64,000 nucleotides of DNA. Source: F23-B02 sp963620985. GTDB taxonomy: Bacteria > Bacillota > Clostridia > Oscillospirales > Oscillospiraceae. Positions 25,550 through 34,891 of the stretch are shown in pieces. The position numbers and the translations under genes are program-made. The stretch spans positions 23,396 to 87,395 of the forward strand of contig CAVFCI010000003.1 of assembly GCA_963620985.1 (NCBI GenBank). Reading direction: 5' to 3'. The notes under the pieces are model-generated. The model did not search any database. It worked only from the letters and a program-made list of their open reading frames with translations, and was not told the origin of the DNA. Every line of letters starts with the position of its first letter. Position 1 is the stretch's first letter.

Positions 25550-26029
25550 ATGGCTTGGCTTGACAATATACGCAACGCTATGCACCCTTACGATGATGAT
25601 TATATAGAAAACGAGGAGCGCGCCGCCGAGGAGGAGCTTTCCCGCGAGGACGAGGCTCCGGCGGAGGAGAGCTTTGAGGATCGTCAGCCGCGTCCCGTTT
25701 TTTCGCGGCGCGAGCCCAAGCAGCAGAGCTATGCTCCCCCCGCGCAGGAAAAGCAGAAGATGAAGCTCAAGTTCGTGCGCCCCGAGCAGTTCGACGAGGC
25801 CGCCGATATAGCCGACAGCCTTCGTGCGCGTCAGGCGGTGCTTATGAATCTTGAGATGACCGAAACGGAGACGGCACGCAGACTGCTCGACTTTCTGTCC
25901 GGCGCTGCCTACGCTCTCGGCGGCAGGGTCATGAGGGTTTCCGCGCAGGCGTATATAATCGCTCCCACGAACGTCGATCTCGTAGGCGACGCGGTTGCCG
26001 ACTTCGAGAGCGCGGGGCTTTATTTCTGA
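25550..26029 (+). CDS. sepF: Cell division protein SepF
   Basis: 159 residues. The N-terminal amphipathic membrane-anchor (MAWLDNIRNAM) is followed by an acidic disordered linker (about 15-65), then the SepF fold (VRPEQFDEAADIADSLRAR ... DFLSGAAYALGGRVMRVSAQAYIIAP). SepF bundles FtsZ and tethers the Z-ring. A GGGAGG precedes the ATG. It lies between yggS and divIVA, the standard order. Confidence 0.95.
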   Translation: MAWLDNIRNAMHPYDDDYIENEERAAEEELSREDEAPAEESFEDRQPRPVFSRREPKQQSYAPPAQEKQKMKLKFVRPEQFDEAADIADSLRARQAVLMNLEMTETETARRLLDFLSGAAYALGGRVMRVSAQAYIIAPTNVDLVGDAVADFESAGLYF

Positions 26030-26063
26030 TAAACAGCAAGAACTGAAAGGTGGATTTTAAGAT

Positions 26064-26642
26064 ATGACTACTCCTCAGGAGATCCGTGAAAAGAGCTTTG
26101 ACAAGGCCAGAAGCATGTTCGGCGGTTACGATATGGCGACCATCGACGAGTATCTTGAAGAGCTTGCAAACGATTTTGAGGCAATGCAGAAGGAAAACCT
26201 TGTCCTCAAAAGCAAGATGAAGGTGCTTGTTGACAAGATCGAGGAGTACCGCACGAACGAGAGCGCCCTGAATCAGGCAATCCTCTCGGCGCAGAAGCTC
26301 AGCGTTCAGATCGAAAACGACGCGAGGACCCGCGCCGCGAACATCGTCGCCGAGGCCGAGTCCAAGGCAGCCGCCCTGCTGGGCAATATCGACGACCGCA
26401 TCGCGCAGGAGGAGTCTCGCCTTCAGGCCGCCAAGCTCAGCTCGGCAAAGTTCTTCGACGGTGCGCGTGAGCTGTGCCAGAAGCAGCTCCAGACGCTCGA
26501 CACCCTTATGAAGGCCGCAGGCAGCGAGCTCAAGCCCGAGGCCATACGAATACCGAAGGAGCAGTCCGCTCCCGTTTCCGAACCCACTCCCGCGGATTCC
26601 GGCAACACTCAGGTATTCAACTTTATAAAAGACGAGATCTGA
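26064..26642 (+). CDS. divIVA: DivIVA-domain protein
   Basis: 192 residues, mostly coiled coil. The N-terminal DivIVA domain reads SFDKARSMFGGYDMATIDEYLEE with the usual F-x-x-x-x-x-G-Y-D pattern, followed by a coiled coil (about 30-140) and a Pro-rich tail. It senses negative membrane curvature and organises poles and septa. AAAGGTGG precedes the start. It is the last gene of the mutL operon and is followed by a terminator. Confidence 0.9.
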   Translation: MTTPQEIREKSFDKARSMFGGYDMATIDEYLEELANDFEAMQKENLVLKSKMKVLVDKIEEYRTNESALNQAILSAQKLSVQIENDARTRAANIVAEAESKAAALLGNIDDRIAQEESRLQAAKLSSAKFFDGARELCQKQLQTLDTLMKAAGSELKPEAIRIPKEQSAPVSEPTPADSGNTQVFNFIKDEI

Positions 26643-26694
26643 GTTTTTGCCGAAGCAGACGCTTCGGCTATCGGCATTTGTATTCGGGCAGTTC

Positions 26695-26726
26695 AAGGCG
26701 TGCGGAAACATCAGCACGCCTTTTTC
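26695..26726 (+). terminator. Rho-independent terminator after divIVA
   Basis: Stem AAGGCGTGC / GCACGCCTT followed by TTTTCTTTT. A second hairpin (GCCGAAGC / GCTTCGGC, 26650-26669) lies just before it. Confidence 0.85.
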
Positions 26727-26828
26727 TTTTCAGTGCGCAAAAAAGTCACAGACTTTTTTGACACGCTGAAAATAAAGGGAACTTATCTTGCCCGTTCCGA
26801 AACGTACAAATATTATCGGCAGAATAAA

Positions 26829-26858
26829 TTGACGGTATATTTAAAAATACTGTATAAT
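26829..26858 (+). promoter_or_regulatory. Sigma-A promoter of ileS
   Basis: TTGACG (26829-26834) and TATAAT (26853-26858), 18 bp apart. No T-box elements are visible in the roughly 100-nt leader. Confidence 0.8.
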
Positions 26859-26863
26859 CTCCC

Positions 26864-26938
26864 GTTCCGCGAAACGTTATGGTTTTTGCCGTTGCTTCCG
26901 GTCGGGTCACCAACAACCGTATAGGTACAGACTAAATT
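26864..26938. repeat. Half copy of the mosaic repeat forming the ileS leader
   Basis: It carries the CCGCGAAACGTTATGGTTTT module, then TTCCGGTCGGGTCACC and CCGTATAGGTACAGACT, which is a right end without the terminal GCGCC. It starts at the expected transcription start, so it forms nearly the whole 5' UTR of ileS. Confidence 0.7.
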
Positions 26939-26964
26939 CGTAACTAAAAATGGAGGATAAATAT

Positions 26965-29760
26965 ATGGCACAGAAGTATGACGCAACACTCAATCTCCCC
27001 AAGACCGAGTTCCCGATGCGTGCGGGTCTGCCCAAGCGCGAGCCGGAGATGCTCAAGCACTGGGAGGAGATGGACATCTACAACGAGATGCTTAAAAAGA
27101 ACGAGGGCAAGCCCCTGTTCAACCTTCACGACGGCCCTCCGTTCTCCAACGGTGCTCTGCACATGGGTCACGCGCTGAACAAATCCATCAAGGACTTCAT
27201 CACCCGCACCTACGCGATGCGCGGCTACTATACCCCGTACATCCCGGGCTGGGATAACCACGGCATGCCCATCGAGTCTGCCATCATCAAGGAGCAGAAG
27301 CTCAACCACAAGGCCATGAGCGTCGCCGACTTCCGCTCGGCCTGCCACGCCTACGCCGACCACTACATCGACGTGCAGCGCGACGGCTTCAAGCGCATGG
27401 GCGTTATCGGCGACTGGGAGCACCCGTACAAGACCATGGATCCGGGCTTCGAGGCAATGGAGACCCGCGTTTTCGGCAAGATGTATAAGAACGGCCACAT
27501 CTACAAGGGTCTCAAGCCCGTTTACTGGTGCGCCCACGACGAGACCGCGCTGGCCGAGGCCGAGATCGAGTACAAGGACGATCCCTGCACGACCGTTTAC
27601 GTCAAGTTCCCCATGCACGACGATCTGGGCAAACTGGGCGAGCTTGATAAGTCCAAGCTCTTCTTCGTCATCTGGACGACCACTATCTGGACACTGCCCG
27701 GCAACCTCGCCATCGCGCTGCACCCGTCGGAGAGCTACGTCATCGTCAAGGCTCCCAACGGCGAGATGTACATCATGGCCGAGGCGCTGACCGAGAAGGT
27801 CATGGGGCTGGGCGGCTTTGCCGGCTATGAGATCGTCGAGACTCACGAGGGCGCGTTCTTCGAGAATATGCTCGCAGACCACCCCTTCCTGCCCAAGACC
27901 AGCCGCCTTGTGCTGGCCGACTACGTCACCATGGACTCCGGCACGGGCTGCGTCCACACCGCGCCCGGCTTCGGCGCTGACGACTATGAGACCTGCAAGC
28001 GCTACGGCATGGATATGGTCGTCCCCGTTGACGATCAGGGCAAGCACACCGACTATGCCGGAAAGTACGCCGGTATGGGCACGGACGAAAGCAACCCCGT
28101 CATCCTCCAGGACATGAAGGACAGCGGTATGCTCTTCGCATCCGAGGAGATCATCCACAGCTATCCGCACTGCTGGAGATGCAAGAACCCCATCATCTTC
28201 CGCGCCACCCCGCAGTGGTTCTGCTCGGTCGATTCCTTCAAGGACGAGGCCACCGGCGCCTGCGAGGACGTGCGCTGGCTGCCTGCGTGGGGCAAGGACA
28301 GAATGAAGAGCATGATCCTCGAGCGCACCGACTGGTGCATCTCGCGCCAGCGCCGCTGGGGTCTGCCCATCCCCGTATTCTACTGCGACGACTGCTCAAA
28401 GCCCGTCTGCACCGACGAGAGCATCGAGTCCGTCGCCGCTATCTATGAGACCGAGGGCTCGAACGCATGGTTCGAGCGCGAAGCAAGCGAGCTCCTGCCC
28501 GAGGGCTTTGTCTGCCCGCACTGCGGCGGCAGGCACTTCACCAAGGAGACCGACACCCTCGACGGCTGGTTCGACTCCGGCTCCACCCACTACGCCGCAA
28601 TGGAGCGCGATCAGGGCTTCTGGCCGGCCACGATGTACATCGAGGGTCTTGACCAGTACCGCGGCTGGTTCCAGTCCTCCCTGCTGGTAGCTGTCGGCGC
28701 ACTTGGCAGAGGCGCTCCGTTCAAGGAGTGCGTCACCCACGGCTGGACGGTTGACGGCGAGGGCAGAGCAATGCACAAGTCCCTCGGCAACGGCATGGAT
28801 CCCGCCGAGATCTTCGATAAGTACGGCGCGGATCTGCTGCGCCTGTGGGCCGGCTCCTCGGACTACCACGTCGATGTCCGCTGCTCGGACGAGATCTTCA
28901 AGCAGCTGAGCCAGAACTACCTCAAGTTCCGCAACACAGCGCGCTACTGCCTCGGCAACCTCGACGGCTTCAACGCCGACGAGCTCGTCGCGCCCGGCGA
29001 CATGCTCGAGCTGGACAAGTGGGCGATCACGAAGCTCAACCGGCTCATCGAGAAGGCCTTCGCCGCCTACGATGAGTACGAGTTCCACGTCGTGTCCCAC
29101 CTTATCAACGACTTCTGCGTCGTTGAGCTTTCAAACTTCTACCTCGATATCATCAAGGACAGGCTCTACTGCTCCGGCAAGAACAGCCTCGAGCGCCGCA
29201 GCGCACAGACCGCGCTCTTCCTGATCCTCGATACCCTGACCAAGATGTTCGCGCCCATCCTCGCCTTCACCTGCGATGAGATCTGGCTGGCAATGCCCCA
29301 CCGCAGCGAGGACGACGCTCGCAACGTCGTGCTCAACGAGATGAACAAGCCCTTTGCCGAGTATGCGCTCGACGATGCCGAGATGGCAAAGTGGGATGCC
29401 CTCATCTCCGTGAGAAACGATGTCAACGGCGTGCTCGAAAAGGCGCGTGCCGATAAGCGTATCGGCAAGCCCCTTGAAGCTGCCGTCACCCTGCGCGCCT
29501 CCGGCGAGAGCAAGGCTGTGCTCGATAAGCTCTCCGATATGGATCTCAAGGAGCTGCTCATCGTCTCCGAGTGCCTCATCGCCGAGGACGGCGAGGCCGA
29601 TGAGAACGCAGTCACCGCCTCCGGCTCGTACAACCCGTGGCTCACCGTCTCCGTCAAGGAGGCCGAGGGCACCAAGTGCCCGCGCTGCTGGATGCACTCT
29701 GTCGATGCCGACCCCGAGACCGGCCTCTGCCCCCGCTGCAAAGCCGTTTTGGATGCGTGA
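26965..29760 (+). CDS. ileS: Isoleucyl-tRNA synthetase
   Basis: Class I synthetase, 931 residues. The HIGH motif is GALHMGHALN, the CP1 editing domain includes the WTTTIWTLPGNLA segment, and KMSKS appears as AMHKSLGNGMD (a variant lacking the first canonical Lys-Met order). A C-terminal zinc finger is present (CPRCWMHSVDADPETGLCPRC). The ATG at 26965 is preferred because GGAGG at 26952-26956 gives proper spacing; an in-frame ATG at 26950 lies upstream of that SD. No T-box leader was found, unlike many Firmicutes ileS genes. The stop is directly followed by repeat locus 6. Confidence 0.97.
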   Translation: MAQKYDATLNLPKTEFPMRAGLPKREPEMLKHWEEMDIYNEMLKKNEGKPLFNLHDGPPFSNGALHMGHALNKSIKDFITRTYAMRGYYTPYIPGWDNHGMPIESAIIKEQKLNHKAMSVADFRSACHAYADHYIDVQRDGFKRMGVIGDWEHPYKTMDPGFEAMETRVFGKMYKNGHIYKGLKPVYWCAHDETALAEAEIEYKDDPCTTVYVKFPMHDDLGKLGELDKSKLFFVIWTTTIWTLPGNLAIALHPSESYVIVKAPNGEMYIMAEALTEKVMGLGGFAGYEIVETHEGAFFENMLADHPFLPKTSRLVLADYVTMDSGTGCVHTAPGFGADDYETCKRYGMDMVVPVDDQGKHTDYAGKYAGMGTDESNPVILQDMKDSGMLFASEEIIHSYPHCWRCKNPIIFRATPQWFCSVDSFKDEATGACEDVRWLPAWGKDRMKSMILERTDWCISRQRRWGLPIPVFYCDDCSKPVCTDESIESVAAIYETEGSNAWFEREASELLPEGFVCPHCGGRHFTKETDTLDGWFDSGSTHYAAMERDQGFWPATMYIEGLDQYRGWFQSSLLVAVGALGRGAPFKECVTHGWTVDGEGRAMHKSLGNGMDPAEIFDKYGADLLRLWAGSSDYHVDVRCSDEIFKQLSQNYLKFRNTARYCLGNLDGFNADELVAPGDMLELDKWAITKLNRLIEKAFAAYDEYEFHVVSHLINDFCVVELSNFYLDIIKDRLYCSGKNSLERRSAQTALFLILDTLTKMFAPILAFTCDEIWLAMPHRSEDDARNVVLNEMNKPFAEYALDDAEMAKWDALISVRNDVNGVLEKARADKRIGKPLEAAVTLRASGESKAVLDKLSDMDLKELLIVSECLIAEDGEADENAVTASGSYNPWLTVSVKEAEGTKCPRCWMHSVDADPETGLCPRCKAVLDA

Positions 29761-30447
29761 TTTTACAGGCGCTTTGACGCAGCTGCGGATACGCATATTG
29801 CGGTGTCCCGACCGGAAACAACGGAGGAAACAAATATGTTTCGCGTTCCGCAGGTGCGGAGTTGTGTTGTTGCAGCATCTCAAATACTGCGCCAGTCTCA
29901 TGCCTTCCCCTTACTACGAGGGGAAGGTGTCGGCGACAGCCGACGGATGAGGTGTTAATTAAATTGCGGCGATAGCCGCAACCTTGTTATGGTACCCGTG
30001 TGGCGGTTTTTGACGCGGCTAAAATCAACGCTTTATTTTAAATTTTCCGTCACGTCGGAACTAAAATTCAATATCAGACGCAAAACGAGAGCACAGGATT
30101 TAAATCTGTGCTCTCATTTTTTCTGCTGACTAAATCGTTACGTTTCAGATATATTTGTGTTTGCCTAACGGCAAATGATTTGATAAACACCTCATCCGTC
30201 AGCCTTGCGGCTGACACCTTCCCCTCGTAGTAAGGGGAAGGCTTGGTGCGCCGATTTCAGTGCTGACAAAGCGTGCTCCGCACTTGCGGGACGCGAAACG
30301 TTATGGTTTATGCCATTATTTCCGGTCGGGACACCGTGAAGCTTACTACTCACTCACGTTACGCGAAACGTTACGGTTTATACCAGTGTTTCCGGTCGGG
30401 ATACCGCAATAAACGTATCCGTAGGTGCGTCAATTCGCCTCTAAAAA
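29761..30447. repeat. Mosaic palindromic intergenic repeat, locus 6 (long nested form)
   Basis: Nested symmetry, outside to inside: ends (ACAGGCGCTTTGACGC ... GTGCGTCAATTCGCCTC); TTTCGCGTTCCGC / GCGGGACGCGAAACG modules; GCCTTCCCCTTACTACG ... GATGAGGTGTT and its inverse at 30187-30245; and an AT core with the GAGAGCACAG hairpin (30083-30120). The outer right module is tandemly duplicated (30286-30345 and 30348-30410). It lies between convergent ileS and proC and encodes the last proC codons. Confidence 0.85.
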
Positions 30448-31233
30448 GAAATCCTTATCGACTATAGCCTGAAACGCCTGCTGGATGGCGGTCTCGAAGC
30501 CGAGCTCCTTGAGCTTGCACACGCCCTCGACTGTCGTGCCGCCGGGCGAGCAGACCTTATTCATCAGCGCGATGGGGTGCTCGTCGCTGTCCAGCGCCAG
30601 AGCGCCGCTGCCCATGACCGCGGCTGTGGCTATCTCCTCGGCCATGGGACGGGCAAAGCCTGCGCGGACTCCCGCCTCGGCCAGAGCGTCGATATACAGC
30701 AGCACGAACGCACCGGACGCGCCGCCGAGCGCACAGAAGGCGGGGAACATGCTCTCCTCGATGTGATATATCCTGCCGATCGCCGAGAAGATGCCGTCGG
30801 CGATCCTGATATCGTCCTTTGTCGCGCCCTTGCCGCCGCAGATGGCGGTGACGGAGGCCTTGACAACGGCGTTTATGTTCGGCATGACGCGCACGACCGG
30901 CATGCCCTTGGGAAGGCGCTCCTCATACCAGCCGGTGCTCTTTCCGGCGGCGATGGAGATGAGCGTCTTGTCCTTGGTGACGCTCTTTGCCAGCTCCGGC
31001 ATCACCTCGGGCAGCACCTGCGGTTTGACCGCGAGGACGATAACGTCCGCCTTTTCCGCGACCTCGGCTGCCGTCGCGCAGGGTATCAGCCCGTGCTTTT
31101 CCTTGAGCGCAAGCGTCTTGCCCTGACTGCGGTTGTAGCCGTAGAGATAGTCGTTTTTGAACTTGCCGCAGGAGGCCATGCCTGCGATGATGGCTCCGGC
31201 CATGTTGCCGAGCCCGATAAAGCCGTATTTCAT
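30430..31233 (-). CDS. proC: Pyrroline-5-carboxylate reductase
   Basis: Last step of proline synthesis, NAD(P)H-dependent, cytosolic. The 267 residues have the Rossmann start MKYGFIGLGNMAGAIIAGM and the conserved VVRVMPNINAVV, FCALGGASGAFV and SPGGTTVEG segments of the family. The last residues LEAN and the TGA stop come from the end of repeat locus 6. Its promoter is back to back with that of the SLH protein gene. Confidence 0.95.
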   Translation of the reverse strand: MKYGFIGLGNMAGAIIAGMASCGKFKNDYLYGYNRSQGKTLALKEKHGLIPCATAAEVAEKADVIVLAVKPQVLPEVMPELAKSVTKDKTLISIAAGKSTGWYEERLPKGMPVVRVMPNINAVVKASVTAICGGKGATKDDIRIADGIFSAIGRIYHIEESMFPAFCALGGASGAFVLLYIDALAEAGVRAGFARPMAEEIATAAVMGSGALALDSDEHPIALMNKVCSPGGTTVEGVCKLKELGFETAIQQAFQAIVDKDFFLEAN

Positions 31234-31269
31234 AGCGCACTCTCCTATAATTTTTTATTTGTTAATGCC

Positions 31270-31298
31270 ATTTTACCATCTCTCCGGTTCAACTACAA
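31270..31298 (-). promoter_or_regulatory. Sigma-A promoter of proC
   Basis: On the minus strand, TTGTAG (31293-31298) and TAAAAT (31270-31275) are 17 bp apart. AGGAG precedes the ATG. Confidence 0.65.
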
Positions 31299-31313
31299 TA
31301 TAAAAAGTTTTTA

Positions 31314-31342
31314 TTGCAAAAGATTATGTAACCTGATATAAT
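31314..31342 (+). promoter_or_regulatory. Sigma-A promoter of the SLH protein gene
   Basis: TTGCAA (31314-31319) and TATAAT (31337-31342), spacer 17 bp. The SD CGGAGG lies at about 31370. Confidence 0.7.
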
Positions 31343-31385
31343 AGTTGACACCAAATTGTAACCACGTCCCCGGAGGTTTGAGCAT

Positions 31386-33551
31386 ATGAAAAAAATTCGC
31401 AGAGTGCTGGCGCTGCTGCTTATTGTGAGCAGCCTGCTTTCCCTCATGCCGGTCGCCGCGCTGGCCGATTCGATCCCCGGCGAGAGACTCGCTGTTTTCG
31501 ATGATGTTGCCCAGATGAGCGGCAGCACCTTCACCGATGTGAGCTCGCTCACATGGTGCTATTCCGGCGTAAAAACAGCCTACAACAAGGGCATCATGCT
31601 CGGCTTTACCGACAAGACCTTCCGCCCGAGCAGCACGGTGAGCTGGGCCGAGGCGATAGTTATCGCAGCGCGCATCCACGCCGCGTATAACGACAACCTC
31701 ATCGAGGAACCGCGTGAAGGCGATGCGTGGTACTCAACCTATTACAGATACTGCTACGAGCACGGCATGCTGCCCTCGGCAACGCCGTCTTCGGGCAGCC
31801 TCAGCCAGAGCATAAACCGCTATAACCTTGCGTACATATTCGCCCGCACGATCGGCACTCAGGACATGCCGAAGATCAGCGACTACGCCATCGGCGACAG
31901 GAGCAGCATCCCCTCGTACTACATGGCATCTGTCGAGCTGCTGTATTCCTCCGGCATAATGATCGGCGTGGATGCGGCAAAGCGCTTCTACGGCACGAGC
32001 ACGACCAGCCGCGGCCAGATAGCCACGGTCATTGCCCGCATCGTCGAGCCGGCGCTGCGTCAGGGTCATGATTCGAGGATAAACTCCGACATGGCCGAGA
32101 ACGAGTCGAACCTTGAAAACGACAGCGTCATGGTTCAGGTCGGCAGCACGAGCTACTGCCTGTATAAAAACTACAAGACGGTCGATACCGTGGGCTACAG
32201 CCTGTACAGGGTCACGGAGGACAACACCGTCACGGAGCTGTACGGCGCAGTGGTGGGGCAGTACCTTGACAATATAAGCGCATATCAGGGCAAGGTCTAC
32301 TTCTGCCGCAGCACGACCGGCAGCGAAAAGGGCGCACTCATGTGCCACGATCCCGAGACCGGCATGACCTACTCGGTATACGACGGATATATAATCGAAT
32401 CGTACTGCTTCTATGACGGGCAGCTTTACGCGCTCGCCTTCACCCAATACGCCGACAAGCCCGACGGCTACACCTATGCCTTTGGCCGTATAGTCAACGG
32501 CGAGTTCGTGAGCATAAGCGACGGCCTGAGCTACTCTCAGGTGCCCAACTTTGTGCCCTACGGCTGGAACGGCAGGATCTATTTCAAGATGGCCGAGCCC
32601 ACGACCGTCAAGGACTCTCAGGGCAACGAGAGCCAGACGAATATCGACAGGCTCTATTCCTACGATATCGCAAGCGGCGAGATCGCAAAGGTCTGCGACT
32701 ACAGGATAAACACCAGCTTCTTTGAGGGGCATGTCATGTACTTCCTCGCCTACGACAGCGACGGAAACTACGACCTGAACATGTACGCGATATCGCTTCA
32801 GGCGCCCGGCGCGGTCACGACCTTCGGCGAGTTCCCCAAGACGACGGATAAGAGCAACCGCTCGATATACAAGTACGGCGATGAGTTCTTCTGCCTGTCG
32901 TCGTTCAACCGGTATATCTACAGCATGGATAAGACCGGCAGCTCTCAGGTGGCGCTCTTCTGCGCCGGTGTTTACGACAGCCTGAATTTCACCGCCGACA
33001 AGCTCGTGCTCGTCCCCAACACGCTCGCCACAAGCAACTCCAACGAGCTGAAGCTGTATAACACCAAGAGCATGTCCGCCCGTGCGCTGTACGGCGACTG
33101 GCTCGGCCAGAGCGTGTACTACACCGGCGCACGCTTCGTCCCCGAGGCCGATAAGGGCTATTACTCGACGAGCGAGAGCGTCAGCACCGTGAGCAATCTG
33201 GCCATTACCGTCACCAAGGCATTCTCACGCGGCAGCGACTTTATCGTGCAGACCAAATACGTCAATAATTTCGACACCGGCATCATCCTGCGCTCGTACA
33301 TCGTCAAGGTGTACCTCGACGGTGAGCTCGTCGCATACGACCTCAACCGCATGTCCGGCATCGAGATGAACACCTATGACATCGAGTCGTTCACCTTCGT
33401 CATTGCCGGTGCTGACGTGCTGCAAAGCTTCGACGTTAACGATGGCCGCATCAGCATCGAGATCGTCCCGACCTACGACGTGGTAAAGGACGATAAGAAC
33501 TCGGATTCCACCGGAACCATCGACTCCGTCGTTGACCAGCTGACCAAGTGA
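31386..33551 (+). CDS. SLH-domain surface protein with beta-propeller-like C-terminal region
   Basis: 721 residues, secreted. The signal peptide is followed by a cut near VAALADS. S-layer-homology repeats follow at about 45-230 (AYNKGIMLGFTDKTFRPSS and later TTSRGQIATVIARI type segments). These anchor to pyruvylated wall polymer. The remainder (about 250-600) repeats patterns such as GKVYFCRSTTGSEKG, GQLYALAFTQYADK and GRIYFKMAEPT, resembling the DUF5050/propeller type. The C-terminal end holds a FxxFxF-type beta domain. It is a stand-alone gene with its own promoter. Its stop abuts repeat locus 7. Confidence 0.85.
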   Translation: MKKIRRVLALLLIVSSLLSLMPVAALADSIPGERLAVFDDVAQMSGSTFTDVSSLTWCYSGVKTAYNKGIMLGFTDKTFRPSSTVSWAEAIVIAARIHAAYNDNLIEEPREGDAWYSTYYRYCYEHGMLPSATPSSGSLSQSINRYNLAYIFARTIGTQDMPKISDYAIGDRSSIPSYYMASVELLYSSGIMIGVDAAKRFYGTSTTSRGQIATVIARIVEPALRQGHDSRINSDMAENESNLENDSVMVQVGSTSYCLYKNYKTVDTVGYSLYRVTEDNTVTELYGAVVGQYLDNISAYQGKVYFCRSTTGSEKGALMCHDPETGMTYSVYDGYIIESYCFYDGQLYALAFTQYADKPDGYTYAFGRIVNGEFVSISDGLSYSQVPNFVPYGWNGRIYFKMAEPTTVKDSQGNESQTNIDRLYSYDIASGEIAKVCDYRINTSFFEGHVMYFLAYDSDGNYDLNMYAISLQAPGAVTTFGEFPKTTDKSNRSIYKYGDEFFCLSSFNRYIYSMDKTGSSQVALFCAGVYDSLNFTADKLVLVPNTLATSNSNELKLYNTKSMSARALYGDWLGQSVYYTGARFVPEADKGYYSTSESVSTVSNLAITVTKAFSRGSDFIVQTKYVNNFDTGIILRSYIVKVYLDGELVAYDLNRMSGIEMNTYDIESFTFVIAGADVLQSFDVNDGRISIEIVPTYDVVKDDKNSDSTGTIDSVVDQLTK

Positions 33552-34310
33552 TTTTACTGGCGCTTTGAGGCTGCACCTATACGGTGATTGCGGTGTCCCG
33601 ACCGGAAAGGCTGGGGGAAACAAGTACGTTTCGCCTCCCGCGAGTGCGGAGTTGTGTTGTTGCAGCACCTCAAAAGCTGCTCCGCACCAAGCCTTCCCCT
33701 TACTACGAGGGGAAGGTGTCGGCGATAGCCGACGGATGAGGTGTTCATCAAATCATTTGCCGTCAGGCAAACACATATTTATATAAAACGAAATAGTTTA
33801 GTCAGCAGAAAAAACGAGAGCACAGATTTTGAGGTCTGTGCTCTCGTTTTGCATTTAATATTGAATTTTAGTTCCGACGTGACGGAAAATTTAAAATGAA
33901 GCTTTGATTCAAGCTGCCTCATAAAACCGCCACAGGAGAGCCATAACAAGGATGCGGCTGTCGCCGCGATTTAATGAACACCTCATCCGTCAGCCTTGCG
34001 GCTGACACCTTCCCCTCGAGCTCCGCAAGGGGAAGGCATGGCGCGCCGATTTCGGTGCTGGCCAAATTTGCATTGTACTCGCGGGAGGCGCAGATTTTTT
34101 GCTTCATCGGCAGCTTCCGGTCGGGATGCCGCAATATGTGTATAGGTGCAGACTGAATGCGCCAGTAAAAATCCGTGCGGCAAAGCCGCACACATTCAGC
34201 TATCAGCTATCGGCTTTCAGCTCTCAGCTTGCCGCGGTTTCCGCAGTACCCTCGATACCGTGCGCCTGCAATCACCGTATAGGTGCAGACTCAATGCGCC
34301 AGTAAAAATT
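33552..34310. repeat. Mosaic palindromic intergenic repeat, locus 7 (longest copy)
   Basis: Left end ACTGGCGCTTTGAGGCTGC; right end CAGACTGAATGCGCCAGTAAA at 34150-34175, plus a second right end (CAGACTCAATGCGCC, 34288-34302) after a TCAGCT heptad stretch (34195-34230). Both inverted copies of the CCTTCCCC...GATGAGGTG module are present (33690-33745 and 33979-34043) around the GAGAGCACAG hairpin core. It lies between the convergent SLH and tdk genes. Confidence 0.85.
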
Positions 34311-34881
34311 ACTGCTGCTTTATTTTGTCCATCCAGCATTTGTGGCACATTGCGACGTAGCTGTCGTTGCCGCCGAGGAACACCTGATCGCCCTGAGTTA
34401 TGATGCGCCCTGTCCCGTCTATGCGGGCGTTGACGGTCGCCTTGCGGCCACAGGCGCAGACGGTTTTTATCTCGGTGATGGAGTCTGCAAGCTCCATGAG
34501 CCTGCGTGCGCCGGGGAAAAAATGCGTCAGGAAGTCTGTGCGCAGGCCGAAGCACAGGACCGGCAGATTTTCCGCGTCTACAAGCTCGCGCAGCTGGTCG
34601 ATCTGCTCGGGCGTGAAAAACTGCGCCTCGTCCGCGATGATCACATCGTGCCGTCCGGCCTTGGCGTAGGCTTCGATTATGCTCTGCTCGGGGGTTATGA
34701 CCTCCGCCGAGCGGCTGAGACCTATGCGGCTGCGCACGATATCCGCGCCGTCGCGTGTGTCGATGCTCGGCTTTATGAGCCAGACGCTCATGCCCAGTTC
34801 CTCATAGTTAAACTGCGTTATAAGCGCCTGAGCCGACTTCGACGAGCCCATTGCGCCGTATTTGAAATAAAGCTTTGCCAT
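34309..34881 (-). CDS. tdk: Thymidine kinase
   Basis: Phosphorylates thymidine for salvage. The 190 residues of type II TK have the P-loop GAMGSSKSAQAL, the DEAQFF catalytic region, the lasso, and a zinc site formed by CACGRK and CHKCW. The start MAKLYFKYG at 34881 is set by GAGGAG. It follows udk by 10 nt, so the two nucleoside kinases form an operon. Confidence 0.95.
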   Translation of the reverse strand: MAKLYFKYGAMGSSKSAQALITQFNYEELGMSVWLIKPSIDTRDGADIVRSRIGLSRSAEVITPEQSIIEAYAKAGRHDVIIADEAQFFTPEQIDQLRELVDAENLPVLCFGLRTDFLTHFFPGARRLMELADSITEIKTVCACGRKATVNARIDGTGRIITQGDQVFLGGNDSYVAMCHKCWMDKIKQQ

Positions 34882-34891
34882 GCTCCGCTCC

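Noticed and set aside
26859..26964. T-box riboswitch before ileS
   Set aside because: No T-box sequence, specifier stem or terminator/antiterminator is visible; the leader is repeat-derived.
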